Assembly: GCA_003697015.1 (NCBI GenBank)
Contig: RFGL01000258.1
Location: 1 to 33,329, forward strand
Reading direction: 5' to 3'
Origin: Acidobacteriota bacterium
GTDB taxonomy: Bacteria > Acidobacteriota > Thermoanaerobaculia > Multivoradales > J023
Length of the DNA stretch: 33,329 nucleotides
Shown: positions 8,819 through 17,417 of the stretch, in pieces
Position numbering within the stretch: the stretch's first letter is position 1
How the letters are laid out: each line of letters opens with the position of its first letter
Notes under the pieces: model-generated
Database searches by the model: none
What the model saw: only the letters and a program-made list of their open reading frames with translations
What the model was told of the DNA's origin: nothing
Program-made: the position numbers and the translations under genes

Positions 8819-9643
8819 TCAGCTCCTGGCTGCATAGCCGAGGAGCGTCGTCAGCAGATGAGCCCTGCAGCGCAAGCGCTCCTCGTCGTCGAAGCTACCG
8901 CAAAGAGGGCTGATGCCGAAGAACCTGTGGAAGACGGAGCAATAAGGAAGCACGGCGTGATCCAAGCGCGCCAAGGGCTCCAGGGCGGATGCGTATTGCC
9001 CCCTCTCGTAATGCGCCATTACAGCATCGCGGTCATCCCACCAGAGGTCCGCCTTGGTCACCACGGTCAACATCCATTTTGCCGTGCTCGCATCGATTGT
9101 GCTCATCCATTCGTACAGACTCTCAATCTCTACGCTGCGGCGCTTTTTTAGAAATACCTTTCTTGGTCTGCCGGTCTTCGTAACGGCTGCTCCAGAACCA
9201 ACGGCATACTCATGATATCCGTAGCAAACTACGTTGACGACGCCCTCCACGCCTGCGGACATCGCCGATCGAACAGCCTGCCTCCGCTTCGGCTTGTGCT
9301 CGATCTGCCCGGGTGTGTCATAAAAAGAAAACGGTTTTTTGTTGAGCTGAACTTTTTTCTTCTCGAGTTTGGGCGTACGCGTCAGATGGTGGATCGCCTC
9401 GGGCAGCTCTTCGGTCAACGAGTTGAGGAAGTTGGTCTTCCCGGCGCCGGTTGCACCGACTACGAGTACCACATGGCGTTTTCTGAATAGATTGACCAGA
9501 CTCTCCAGCCAGCCTTCTTCCTGGGCCAGATTGATGAGATCGACGGCCGCTTTTGCACCGGCTGCGATCATGCTCGGATCTGGCATCGTCATCCTCGAAG
9601 CTGTGGACGATCCCCTTCGCTGACCCCGTGACGAGTCTAGCAC
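8819..9643 (-). CDS. P-loop GTPase of uncertain family
   Basis: G1/Walker A 'GATGAGKTNFL', G3 'YDTPGQ', G4 'VTKADLW'. Local base composition is visibly lower in GC than the flanks (24 of 60 G/C in 9301-9360). Alternative start at 9592 (MTMPDPSM). Confidence 0.78.
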   Translation of the reverse strand: MLDSSRGQRRGSSTASRMTMPDPSMIAAGAKAAVDLINLAQEEGWLESLVNLFRKRHVVLVVGATGAGKTNFLNSLTEELPEAIHHLTRTPKLEKKKVQLNKKPFSFYDTPGQIEHKPKRRQAVRSAMSAGVEGVVNVVCYGYHEYAVGSGAAVTKTGRPRKVFLKKRRSVEIESLYEWMSTIDASTAKWMLTVVTKADLWWDDRDAVMAHYERGQYASALEPLARLDHAVLPYCSVFHRFFGISPLCGSFDDEERLRCRAHLLTTLLGYAARS

Positions 9644-9656
9644 AGGCCGCGCGGTC

Positions 9657-11366
9657 TCAGGTCTGGAGCACGCCGGTGCGGAAGGGGGGGATGTCGGGGT
9701 TGGCGGCGGCGCAGGCGATGGAACGGGCGACGACGCGGCGGGTGTCGAGGGGGTCGATGACGTCGTCGACCCACAGGCGGGCGGCGGCGTAGCGGGGGTC
9801 CATGGCGGCGGCGTAGCGTGCCTGGATGCGTTCCAAGAGGGCCTTCTTCTCCTCCTCCGAGACCTCCTCGCCGCGATTCTTGAGCTGGATGGCGAGGAGG
9901 GTCTTCGACGCCTGCTCGCCTCCCATCACCGCGATCGACGCCGACGGCCAGGCGTAGAGGAAGCGCGCGCCGTAGGCCTTGCCGCACATAGCGTAGTTGC
10001 CGGCGCCGTAGGAGTTGCCGACGAAGAGGGTGATCTTGGGGACCACCGAGTTGGCCACCGCGTTGACCATCTTGGCGCCGTCCTTGATGATGCCGCCGCG
10101 CTCGGCGCGGCTGCCGACCATGAAGCCGGTGACGTCCTGCAGGAAGAGGATCGGCAGCTTCTTCTGATTGCACAGCTCGACGAAGCGCGCCCCTTTGTCG
10201 GCGGCGTCGGAGTAGATGACGCCGCCGATCTGCAGCTCCTCCTCGTGCTCGCCGGTGCCGGTCTTGCGGCTGACGATCGCCCGCTGATTGGCCACCACCC
10301 CGACCGCCCAGCCGTCGATCCACCCGGTGCCGCAGAGCAGCGTCCGGCCGTAGGTCGCCTTGTACTCGTCGAATTCGCTGCCGTCGAGCAGCCGCGCCAG
10401 CACCTCGCGCATCTCGTAGGGCCGGGTGCGGTCGCGCGGGATGATGCCGTAGAGGTCCTCGATCGGGTAAGCCGGCGGCCGCGGCTCGCGGCGGGCGAAA
10501 GGTGCTTCCTCGCCGCGCGCCAGCTGCGCCATCTGACGGCGGATGGTCTCCAGGCACGAGGCGTCGTCCGGATGGCGATGGTCGACCACCCCGGAGACGT
10601 CGCACTGCACCACCGCCCCGCCGAGCTCCTCGTTGTCGATGGTCTCGCCGATCGCCGCCTTCACCAGATGGGAACCGGCGAGGAAGATCGAGCCGGTGCC
10701 CTGAACGATGTGGGACTCGTCGCTCATGATCGGCAGGTAGGCGCCGCCGGCGACGCAGGAGCCCATGATCGCCGCCATCTGGAAGACGCCTTCGGCCGAC
10801 AGGCGGGCGTTGTTGTAGAACACCCGCCCGAAGTGCTCCTTGTCGGGGAAGATCTCGTCCTGCAGGGGCAGAAAGACGCCGGCCGAGTCCACCAGGTAGA
10901 CGATCGGCAGGCGGTTCTCCAGGGCGATCTCCTGCGCCCGCAAGATCTTCTTGCAGGTGATCGGGAACCAGGCCCCGGCCTTGACCGTGGCGTCGTTGGC
11001 CACCACCACCACCTCGCGGCCGTGGATCCGGCCGATGCCGGTGACCACCCCGGCGGCCGGCGCGCCGCCGTACTCCCGGTACATGCCGTGAGCCACCCAC
11101 ACGCCGAGCTCGAGGAAGTCGCCGTCCGGATCGCACAACGCCGCCACCCGCTCGCGGGCCAGCATCTTGCCCTTGGCCAGTTGCTTCTCCTGCACCTTCG
11201 GCCCGCCGCCTTGGCGGATCGCGTCGGCCTCGTCGCGCAGCCGATCGACCGCCTCCTGCCAGTGCCGCTGGCGCCGTTCGTAGGTCTCGTCGTAGCTCAG
11301 CTCGCTGTCGAGAATGGTCAAGGTCACGCTCCCTCGGTACGGCTCGGGTGTAGAAGGCGGCGCCAT
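9657..11366 (-). CDS. Acyl-CoA carboxylase beta subunit (biotin-dependent carboxyltransferase, MCC/PCC/AtuC-like)
   Basis: 'MLARERVAALCDPDGDFLELGVWVAHGMYREYGGAPAAGVVTGIGRIHGREVVVVANDATVKAGAWFP' and 'MCGKAYGARFLYAWPSASIAVMGGEQA'. Start at 11366 (MAPPST) or GTG 11327; the 11450 start would overlap the divergent gene. Confidence 0.92.
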   Translation of the reverse strand: MAPPSTPEPYRGSVTLTILDSELSYDETYERRQRHWQEAVDRLRDEADAIRQGGGPKVQEKQLAKGKMLARERVAALCDPDGDFLELGVWVAHGMYREYGGAPAAGVVTGIGRIHGREVVVVANDATVKAGAWFPITCKKILRAQEIALENRLPIVYLVDSAGVFLPLQDEIFPDKEHFGRVFYNNARLSAEGVFQMAAIMGSCVAGGAYLPIMSDESHIVQGTGSIFLAGSHLVKAAIGETIDNEELGGAVVQCDVSGVVDHRHPDDASCLETIRRQMAQLARGEEAPFARREPRPPAYPIEDLYGIIPRDRTRPYEMREVLARLLDGSEFDEYKATYGRTLLCGTGWIDGWAVGVVANQRAIVSRKTGTGEHEEELQIGGVIYSDAADKGARFVELCNQKKLPILFLQDVTGFMVGSRAERGGIIKDGAKMVNAVANSVVPKITLFVGNSYGAGNYAMCGKAYGARFLYAWPSASIAVMGGEQASKTLLAIQLKNRGEEVSEEEKKALLERIQARYAAAMDPRYAAARLWVDDVIDPLDTRRVVARSIACAAANPDIPPFRTGVLQT

Positions 11367-11434
11367 GTTATCCGACCCGCCGCCACCCGGGAACGAAGCA
11401 TCGCCGGCGGGCGCTGATAGCATGCGCGGCCACC

Positions 11435-13138
11435 ATGACCGGACCCTCACCCACCCGTGCCCGCCTCGCCGCGCTGCTGGCGTGGCTGGCGCTGCTGGCC
11501 CCGGCCTGGCTCTATCTGGTCAACGCGCCGCGCTTCGGCTTCCTGCCGGAGAACGACTACTACGGCATCGCCCTCCCCGTGCTGGCGCCGGAGGCCGACG
11601 CCAACCTGGCGCAGCGGCTCATCAGGGCGCGGTCGAACGAGCATCGGGTCGCTCTGCCGGCAGCCGTCTTCGCCCTCAACTACCACCTTTTCCACGGCCA
11701 CGACCTGCCCCTCTCTCTCCTCGCCCTGGCGCTCCTGGCGGGCGTCTTCACCCTGCTCTACCGCGCTCTGCCCACGGCGGTGCGCCGCTCTCCCCGGCGC
11801 TTCGCCTATGCCGCCGTCCTGGCCTTCTTCGCCTTCACGCCCGCCGCGGCCGACAACGTCGCCATGGGCTTCAGCGGCATCCTCTTCGGCAGCGCCAATC
11901 TGCTCGCCGTCCTCGCCATCTTCGTCCTCGCCCGCCGCGGCCGGAGCGGCGGCATCGCCGGCCTGTGGCCGATCCCGGTCCTCGGACTGCTGGGGATCTT
12001 CACCTTCAGTACCAGCATCGCCCTGTGGCCGGCCGTCGTCGCCGCCGGCATCCACCTGCGTCTCCGCCGCCGGCAGTGGTTGGTGCTCGCGCTGGCCGCC
12101 GCCGCCGCCCTCTCGTTCTACGCCAGCGGCTACGGCATGCCGCGCAGCCACCCGTCGCTGGACGTCGATCCGGTCGACGCGGTGCGTTTCGCCCTGGTCT
12201 TTCTCGGCGCCCCCGCCGGCCCCCGGACCGACGTCGCCCTGGCCGCCGGCGCTCTCGGTCTGGCCGCCGCCCTGCTGCTGGCGGGACTGATCCTGCGGCG
12301 TGCCGCAGCCGACCGCTTCGCCCTGTGGACGGGGCTCCAGGCCTACGCCGCAGCCAACGCCGCCGCCGCTGCCCTCGCCCGCGGCGGCTTCGGCGAGGAG
12401 ATGGCCGTCGCCTCGCGCTACGCCACCCTCCCCGCCCTCTTCTGGGCCGCGCTCCTGATCGCCGCCGGGCTCTACCTCGAGCAGCAACGGCCCCGCCGCC
12501 ACCGCCTCGCCGCCGCCGGCCTGGGACTGGTCGCCCTGCTGCTGGCGGCGCCGAGCCTCGCCCGCGGCCGGTCCCTGATCGACGCCTTCGCCGCCCGCGG
12601 CAGCGTCCACCCGGTCGCCGCCCGCGCCCTGGTGCGCGGCTACCGCGACGCCGACGTGCTGCGCGCCGTCAGCCTCAAGCCCGAGGCGATCTGGCAAGCC
12701 CGCGACGCTCTCCGCCGCCTGCACCACGTGCCTTTCGACCGCCGCCATCCGCCGCCGGTGGCACGCCGCCTGGCGCCGGCGGAGCTCGCCCCGGAGCCCC
12801 ACCCGCAGCTCGTCGGCCTGGTCGGCGGCCTCTATCCCCTGCCCGGCGCCGTCTACCGCCTCGGCGGCTGGGTCTTCGGCCGCGGCATCGAGGTCGAGGA
12901 GGTGCTGATCGTCGGCCGCGACGGCTGGACCCACGGCGAGGTGGTGCGCGGCATCTACGATCCGGCCCTGGTACGCCTCCATGGCCGCGCCGCCCGCGGC
13001 GCCAGCTGGGCGGCCTACGCCGATGCCGGGCGCCTCCTCGGGTCGACGATCTGCGCCCGCCCCGCCGGCGATCCCCGCTGCTATCCCCTGCCGGTCAGCG
13101 AGCTCGTCCGCCCCCGGCTCGAGCTGCCGGGCCCCTGA
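11435..13138 (+). CDS. Polytopic membrane protein, possibly glycosyltransferase-like
   Basis: 567-aa ORF with many hydrophobic segments; N-terminal 'LAWLALLAPAWLYLVNAPRFGFLPENDYYGI'. No catalytic motif recognised with certainty. Confidence 0.7.
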   Translation: MTGPSPTRARLAALLAWLALLAPAWLYLVNAPRFGFLPENDYYGIALPVLAPEADANLAQRLIRARSNEHRVALPAAVFALNYHLFHGHDLPLSLLALALLAGVFTLLYRALPTAVRRSPRRFAYAAVLAFFAFTPAAADNVAMGFSGILFGSANLLAVLAIFVLARRGRSGGIAGLWPIPVLGLLGIFTFSTSIALWPAVVAAGIHLRLRRRQWLVLALAAAAALSFYASGYGMPRSHPSLDVDPVDAVRFALVFLGAPAGPRTDVALAAGALGLAAALLLAGLILRRAAADRFALWTGLQAYAAANAAAAALARGGFGEEMAVASRYATLPALFWAALLIAAGLYLEQQRPRRHRLAAAGLGLVALLLAAPSLARGRSLIDAFAARGSVHPVAARALVRGYRDADVLRAVSLKPEAIWQARDALRRLHHVPFDRRHPPPVARRLAPAELAPEPHPQLVGLVGGLYPLPGAVYRLGGWVFGRGIEVEEVLIVGRDGWTHGEVVRGIYDPALVRLHGRAARGASWAAYADAGRLLGSTICARPAGDPRCYPLPVSELVRPRLELPGP

Positions 13139-13223
13139 GCCCGCGGGCACAGGACTCGGGCGCCGGCCCTGGAGCACCCTGAGGGCGGCGGGCGAAGCGA
13201 GCCGGCGAGGCGGCGGGGGTGCG

Positions 13224-13252
13224 TTGACAGGGCGGCGCGCCGGTGCCAAGAT
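13224..13252 (+). promoter_or_regulatory. Putative sigma70-type promoter of the YLDPxxGS operon
   Basis: Perfect -35 TTGACA at 13224-13229, 17-nt spacer, weak -10 CAAGAT (13247-13252, 3/6 match), upstream of ATG 13313. Confidence 0.4.
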
Positions 13253-13312
13253 CGCCGGCGCGTGAAGATTTCTACCGGAGCTTCACCTCACATGTACATG
13301 CGGAGCGTCACC

Positions 13313-13528
13313 ATGCGTCATCTCGGCCGATTCGTCCCCCTCCTCCTACTGGTCGCCGTCTTCGCCCGGCCGGCCTACGCCTACCTCGACCCGACCTCCG
13401 GGAGCATGTTCCTGCAGATGATCGTCGGCGGTATCGCCGGCGTGGCGGTAGCGCTCAAGCTCTACTGGCACCGCATACTGGGCTTCTTCAGTGGCGGACG
13501 ACGGCAGAATGACGAGCCCCCGGCTTGA
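13313..13528 (+). CDS. Small secreted/membrane protein with 'AYLDPTSGSMFLQ' motif
   Basis: 'MRHLGRFVPLLLLVAVFARPAYAYLDPTSGSMFLQMIVGGIAGVAVALKLYWHRILGFFSGG': signal peptide, YLDPxxGS motif, one TM helix. Family seen in surface-glycan/methyltransferase neighbourhoods. Confidence 0.82.
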   Translation: MRHLGRFVPLLLLVAVFARPAYAYLDPTSGSMFLQMIVGGIAGVAVALKLYWHRILGFFSGGRRQNDEPPA

Positions 13529-14927
13529 CGCGGGCTCTTTCCGCGATCGCACGGGCAGGGTCTTCTTCCGCCACGGCCGGGTCTATCGCGCCCTGAGCGA
13601 GACCGGCTACGAGAACTGGCGAGCCCTCGCCGGCAGTCGCTTCTTCCCCCAGGCCATGGCCGACGGCAGCGTCGTCGAGACCCGCGAGGTCGACCTCGCG
13701 GCCGGCGACGGCTTGCGCGCGAGCGACCTGCGCCAGCTGCCCGGCCCCTGGGTTGCCGCCGTCGAGCACCAGCGCATCCCCTTCGTCTCCTACCCCTACG
13801 AGTGGTCCTTTTCCATGCTGCGCCAGGGGGCGCTCCTGACCCTCCAGCTGCTGCGCGCCGCCCTCGACGACGACCTGATCCTCAAAGACGCTTCGTCCTA
13901 CAACGTGCAGTGGCGCGGCTGTCGCCCGACCCTGATCGACGTCGGCTCCTTCGAGCCCTGGCGCGCCGGCAGCCCGTGGGTGGGCTATCTCCAGTTCTGC
14001 CAGCTCTTCCTCTATCCCCTGCTGCTGACCGCCTACCGCGACGTCCCCTTCCAGCCCTGGCTGCGCGGCGCCCTCGACGGCATCGAGCCCGTCAGCTGCC
14101 GCCACCTGCTGCGCTGGCGCGACCGCCTGCGGCCGGGGGTGGTGATCGACGTCGACCTGATGGCCCGCCTGCAGGAGAAAGAAAGCGCCGCCCGGCCGAC
14201 GCGGCAGGACCTCCAGCGCGCCGGCTTCCGCAAAGAGATCATCCTCAACAACGTCCGCCGGCTGGAGCGGGTGATCACCAAGCTGCGCTGGCGGCGCAGC
14301 CGCTCCGAGTGGGCCGACTACGCCCGCGAAAGCTCCTACGACGAGGCCGCCCGCGCCACCAAGATCGACTTCGTGCGCCGCGCGGCGGCCGCCCGGCGGC
14401 GGCGCCTGGCATGGGATCTGGGGGCCAACACCGGTACCTACAGCCGGCTGGTGGCCGAGCACGCCGACTACGTCGTCGCGCTCGACGCCGATCACCTGGC
14501 GATCGATCGGCTCTACCGGCAGCTGGTGGCGGAAGGGCCGGCCAACGTCCTGCCCCTGGTCTCCAACCTGGCGGACGCTTCCCCCGGCCTCGGCTGGCGC
14601 CTGCGCGAACGCCAGCCCCTGGCCGATCGCGGCCGGCCCGAGCTGATCCTCTGCCTGGCCCTCGTCCACCACCTGGTGATCCGTCACAACGTCCCCCTGC
14701 CGGAGCTCGTCGGCTGGCTGGCCGAGCTCGGCGGCGAGCTGGTGATCGAGTGGGTGGCGAAAGACGATCCCATGGTGCAGAAACTGCTGGCCAACAAAGA
14801 CGACCTCTACGCCGACTACGACCCCGCCGTCTTCGAGTCCTGCCTCGGAGAGCGCTACGAGGTGGTGGCGCGTCAGGCCTTCCACGACGGCACCCGCACG
14901 CTCTACCACGCCCGCCCGCGGAGCTGA
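13509..14927 (+). CDS. Class I SAM-dependent methyltransferase (NoeA-like)
   Basis: SAM-binding 'LAWDLGANTGTYSRLVAEHADYVVALDADHLAIDRLY'; N-terminal 'SYPYEWSFSMLRQGALLTLQLLRAALDDDLILKDASSYNVQWRGCRPTLIDVGSFE'. Start overlaps the preceding gene by about 20 nt. Confidence 0.82.
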   Translation: MTSPRLDAGSFRDRTGRVFFRHGRVYRALSETGYENWRALAGSRFFPQAMADGSVVETREVDLAAGDGLRASDLRQLPGPWVAAVEHQRIPFVSYPYEWSFSMLRQGALLTLQLLRAALDDDLILKDASSYNVQWRGCRPTLIDVGSFEPWRAGSPWVGYLQFCQLFLYPLLLTAYRDVPFQPWLRGALDGIEPVSCRHLLRWRDRLRPGVVIDVDLMARLQEKESAARPTRQDLQRAGFRKEIILNNVRRLERVITKLRWRRSRSEWADYARESSYDEAARATKIDFVRRAAAARRRRLAWDLGANTGTYSRLVAEHADYVVALDADHLAIDRLYRQLVAEGPANVLPLVSNLADASPGLGWRLRERQPLADRGRPELILCLALVHHLVIRHNVPLPELVGWLAELGGELVIEWVAKDDPMVQKLLANKDDLYADYDPAVFESCLGERYEVVARQAFHDGTRTLYHARPRS

Positions 14928-14928
14928 C

Positions 14929-15375
14929 GTGAGCCCTGCCCCCCCAACCTGGCGCATCCGGCTCACGCGAGCGCTGCTGCTGGCGCTGATCGCCTGGGCC
15001 GGCGGCAGGCTCCTGGCCGAGGCCTACGACACCGCCCGCACCTGCCGCTTCAACCACCCGCCGGCCACCTTCACCGACCGCTGGCGCGTCGGCAGCCGGG
15101 ACTGGCAGCAGCTGGCGGACTTCGCCGGTTGGCTCGAATTGGTGGTCCCCGAGGGCGGCGTCGTCGCCTTCCGCGCCTGGCCCGACAACCGGCGCCTGGC
15201 GTGGAACGCCGCCTACCTGCTGCCGCGGCACGAGATCGTGCCGGTCGAACGCGGGTGGTCGTGGCATGCGGCCGACTACGCGGTGATGTTCCGCGGCACC
15301 TGGGATCACCCCCGGCTGGAGCTGATCTTCGAGCATCCCAGCGGCCGCATCTACCGCATCCGGCGGCCGCCATGA
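14929..15375 (+). CDS. Hypothetical protein with one N-terminal TM helix
   Basis: GTG start at 14929 just after the TGA of the methyltransferase; 4-nt ATGA overlap with the next gene. TM 'ALLLALIAWAGGRLLAEAY'. Confidence 0.68.
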   Translation: MSPAPPTWRIRLTRALLLALIAWAGGRLLAEAYDTARTCRFNHPPATFTDRWRVGSRDWQQLADFAGWLELVVPEGGVVAFRAWPDNRRLAWNAAYLLPRHEIVPVERGWSWHAADYAVMFRGTWDHPRLELIFEHPSGRIYRIRRPP

Positions 15376-16691
15376 GCAGTCTGACGTCCATCGCCGTCAA
15401 CGTTTCGGCAGCGGGCCTGGTCGCACTTCCGGCGGCTCTCGCCGGCCGCACCCTCTGCCGCACCTACGCCGCCGACGGCGAGCAGACCACCGCCTACCGC
15501 TGGCTGCTCGCCACCCTCGCCGGCCTCGCCGGCCTCCACCTCTGGATGCAGCTCCTCGACCTCGCCGGCGTGCCCTGGAACGGGTGGAGCGTGCTGCTGC
15601 CGCTGGCCGCCGCCGGCGCCGCCGGCGCTCTGCGCCGCCGCGGCGTGATCGACGCCCCGGCGACCTCCCTCGGCTGGGGCGACGCCGGCGCCGCCGGCGC
15701 CCTGCTGCTCTTCGCCGTCCTGCTGCGCGACGCCTGTCTGACGATGGCCGACGTGGTCTACCACTGGGGGATCAAGGCCCATCGCAATCTCCTCGCCGGC
15801 GGCATCGACTACGACTTCCTGCGCCAGCCGTGGAACCTCAACAAGCACCCCGACTACCCCCATCTGGTGCCCGATCTCTTCGTCGCCACCAGCCTCCTGC
15901 GCCGCAGCTGGCAGGAACCGGCCCTCCTCGCCTGGTCCCTGCTCTTCGCCCTGCTCGTGATCGCCGGCGCACGCGAGGCCTTGCAGCGGGCCGAGGTCAG
16001 CCCCTTCACCAGCCGCGGCGCCCTCGCTCTGATCAGCCTGGTCTACGTCTACTTCGCCACCAGCGCCATCATGGGCGGCAGCCCGGACCTGCTGCTCGCG
16101 GGCCTCCTGGTCATGGCCGGTCCGATCCTGCTGTCGCCGCCCGGCGACGCCGGCGACGGCCAGCTCGGCTGGCTCGCCGCGGTGGCGGTCGGCACCAAGT
16201 CCGAGGGCCTGCCCCTCGCCCTCCTGCTGATCGGCGTGCAGCTCCTGCGCCGCCGCGGCGCCGGTCTCGCCATCCGCCTCCCCACCCTCGGCCGCCTGCT
16301 CCTCCCCGCCCTCCTGATCGCCCTCCCCTGGGCCGTTCAGGTAGCGCGCTACGACCTCGCCGAGACCCGCGTCCGCGCCTTCGACCCGGCCCGCGCCGAG
16401 GCCGTCGCCCGCGGCCTGCTCGAGGGCATGGCCAGCCCCTTGTGGGCCGGCTTCCCCTTCGTCCTCCTGCTGCTGCCCTGGCTCCTCTGGCGCCGCGACC
16501 TCAGGCCCCTGGCGGCGGTCGTCGCCGGCCAGCTCGGGGCCTACGTCCTGGTCTACCTAACGAGCCCTCACGATCCCGCCTGGCAGGTCCGCACCAGCAT
16601 CGAACGCCTGCTCCTGCACCTGGTCCCGGCCACCCTCCTCCTCGCCGCCATCGCCCTCGACCGCCGCCGGGAACCGATCACAAAAACGTGA
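15372..16691 (+). CDS. Polytopic membrane protein, probable glycan-assembly/glycosyltransferase-like
   Basis: ORF 15129..16691; start ATG 15372 (MSSLTSIAVNVSAAGLVALPAALAG), translationally coupled. Multiple hydrophobic segments. Confidence 0.68.
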   Translation: MSSLTSIAVNVSAAGLVALPAALAGRTLCRTYAADGEQTTAYRWLLATLAGLAGLHLWMQLLDLAGVPWNGWSVLLPLAAAGAAGALRRRGVIDAPATSLGWGDAGAAGALLLFAVLLRDACLTMADVVYHWGIKAHRNLLAGGIDYDFLRQPWNLNKHPDYPHLVPDLFVATSLLRRSWQEPALLAWSLLFALLVIAGAREALQRAEVSPFTSRGALALISLVYVYFATSAIMGGSPDLLLAGLLVMAGPILLSPPGDAGDGQLGWLAAVAVGTKSEGLPLALLLIGVQLLRRRGAGLAIRLPTLGRLLLPALLIALPWAVQVARYDLAETRVRAFDPARAEAVARGLLEGMASPLWAGFPFVLLLLPWLLWRRDLRPLAAVVAGQLGAYVLVYLTSPHDPAWQVRTSIERLLLHLVPATLLLAAIALDRRREPITKT

Positions 16692-16705
16692 TCCCCGGCG
16701 CCGGG

Positions 16706-16753
16706 AAAAACCGATAGGACGGGCGAGCAGACGCGGAGGCGCTGCTCGCCCGT
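16706..16753 (-). terminator. Hairpin between convergent genes, probable terminator for the Cys-rich peptide gene
   Basis: 12-bp perfect stem ACGGGCGAGCAG (16719-16730) / CTGCTCGCCCGT (16742-16753). On the minus strand it is followed by an 8-nt gap and TTTTT (16710-16706). Confidence 0.55.
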
Positions 16754-16763
16754 GACGGAGCGA

Positions 16764-17033
16764 TCAGAACGTCGTGCCGCAGAAGCACATGCAGTTCGAC
16801 GGCCACCAGTCCTTGAAGCCGCAGCCATAGGTCTGATAGCAGGTGCTCTCGCAGGTCTGCTGGTCCGACGAATGAAAGGAAATGTCGCACCAGCCGGATG
16901 CGCCGTCGGGGGGCAGGAGCTCATGGCCGGGAGCGGCGGCGGTGGCGTCGGGCCCGGCCGACGCGGCACCGACCATGAGCAGCGCCAGAAGCGCCAGAAC
17001 GACGAGCCCGAGGGACGTGAGTTTCTTCTTCAT
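16764..17033 (-). CDS. Small secreted Cys-rich protein (89 aa precursor)
   Basis: ATG at 17033 with AGGAGG 7 nt upstream. 'MKKKLTSLGLVVLALLALLMVGAASA' signal peptide, then '...GWCDISFHSSDQQTCESTCYQTYGCGFKDWWPSNCMCFCGTTF' with 7 Cys. Confidence 0.82.
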   Translation of the reverse strand: MKKKLTSLGLVVLALLALLMVGAASAGPDATAAAPGHELLPPDGASGWCDISFHSSDQQTCESTCYQTYGCGFKDWWPSNCMCFCGTTF

Positions 17034-17270
17034 CTCCAATCCTCCTTTGGGTTGTTGGGGGGGTTCGACGGACGTGATTCGACGCACGAGCTCCCGCGCG
17101 GGAGCCTGCTCGAAAACCTTTCGGTAGACAAACTCCAGCCATTCACCCCGACGACTCCACGAGCCGCCGGGCGCTTGTCGACGCCACCGGATCCGCCACG
17201 TTGTCGGGCTACCGGCACACACCCCAATGCTCGACGGACGATCGAGCACGCTCTCTCGACGTAGCTATCG

Positions 17271-17300
17271 TTTGTAGCGTAGTCGGACGCTGGTTGTCAA
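17271..17300 (-). promoter_or_regulatory. Putative sigma70 promoter for the Cys-rich peptide gene
   Basis: Minus strand TTGACA (17300-17295), 18-nt spacer, TACAAA (17276-17271, 4/6 match). Implies a leader of about 230 nt before ATG 17033. Confidence 0.5.
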
Positions 17301-17417
17301 TACGCGCGGGGCGCGGCGATGGCAGCGATCGAGGCCGGAGGCATCCGGCACCACGGCGGCCTGCCGCCGCCGCTCCTCAGCACCGGCGGCCGCCGGCGCC
17401 GTGCTAGCATCCGCTCC

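Noticed and set aside
16675-16706. Additional small palindromes 'gatcacaaaaacgtgatc' and 'ccccggcgccgggg'-like
   Set aside because: Short, adjacent to the stronger 12-bp hairpin; no independent evidence of function.
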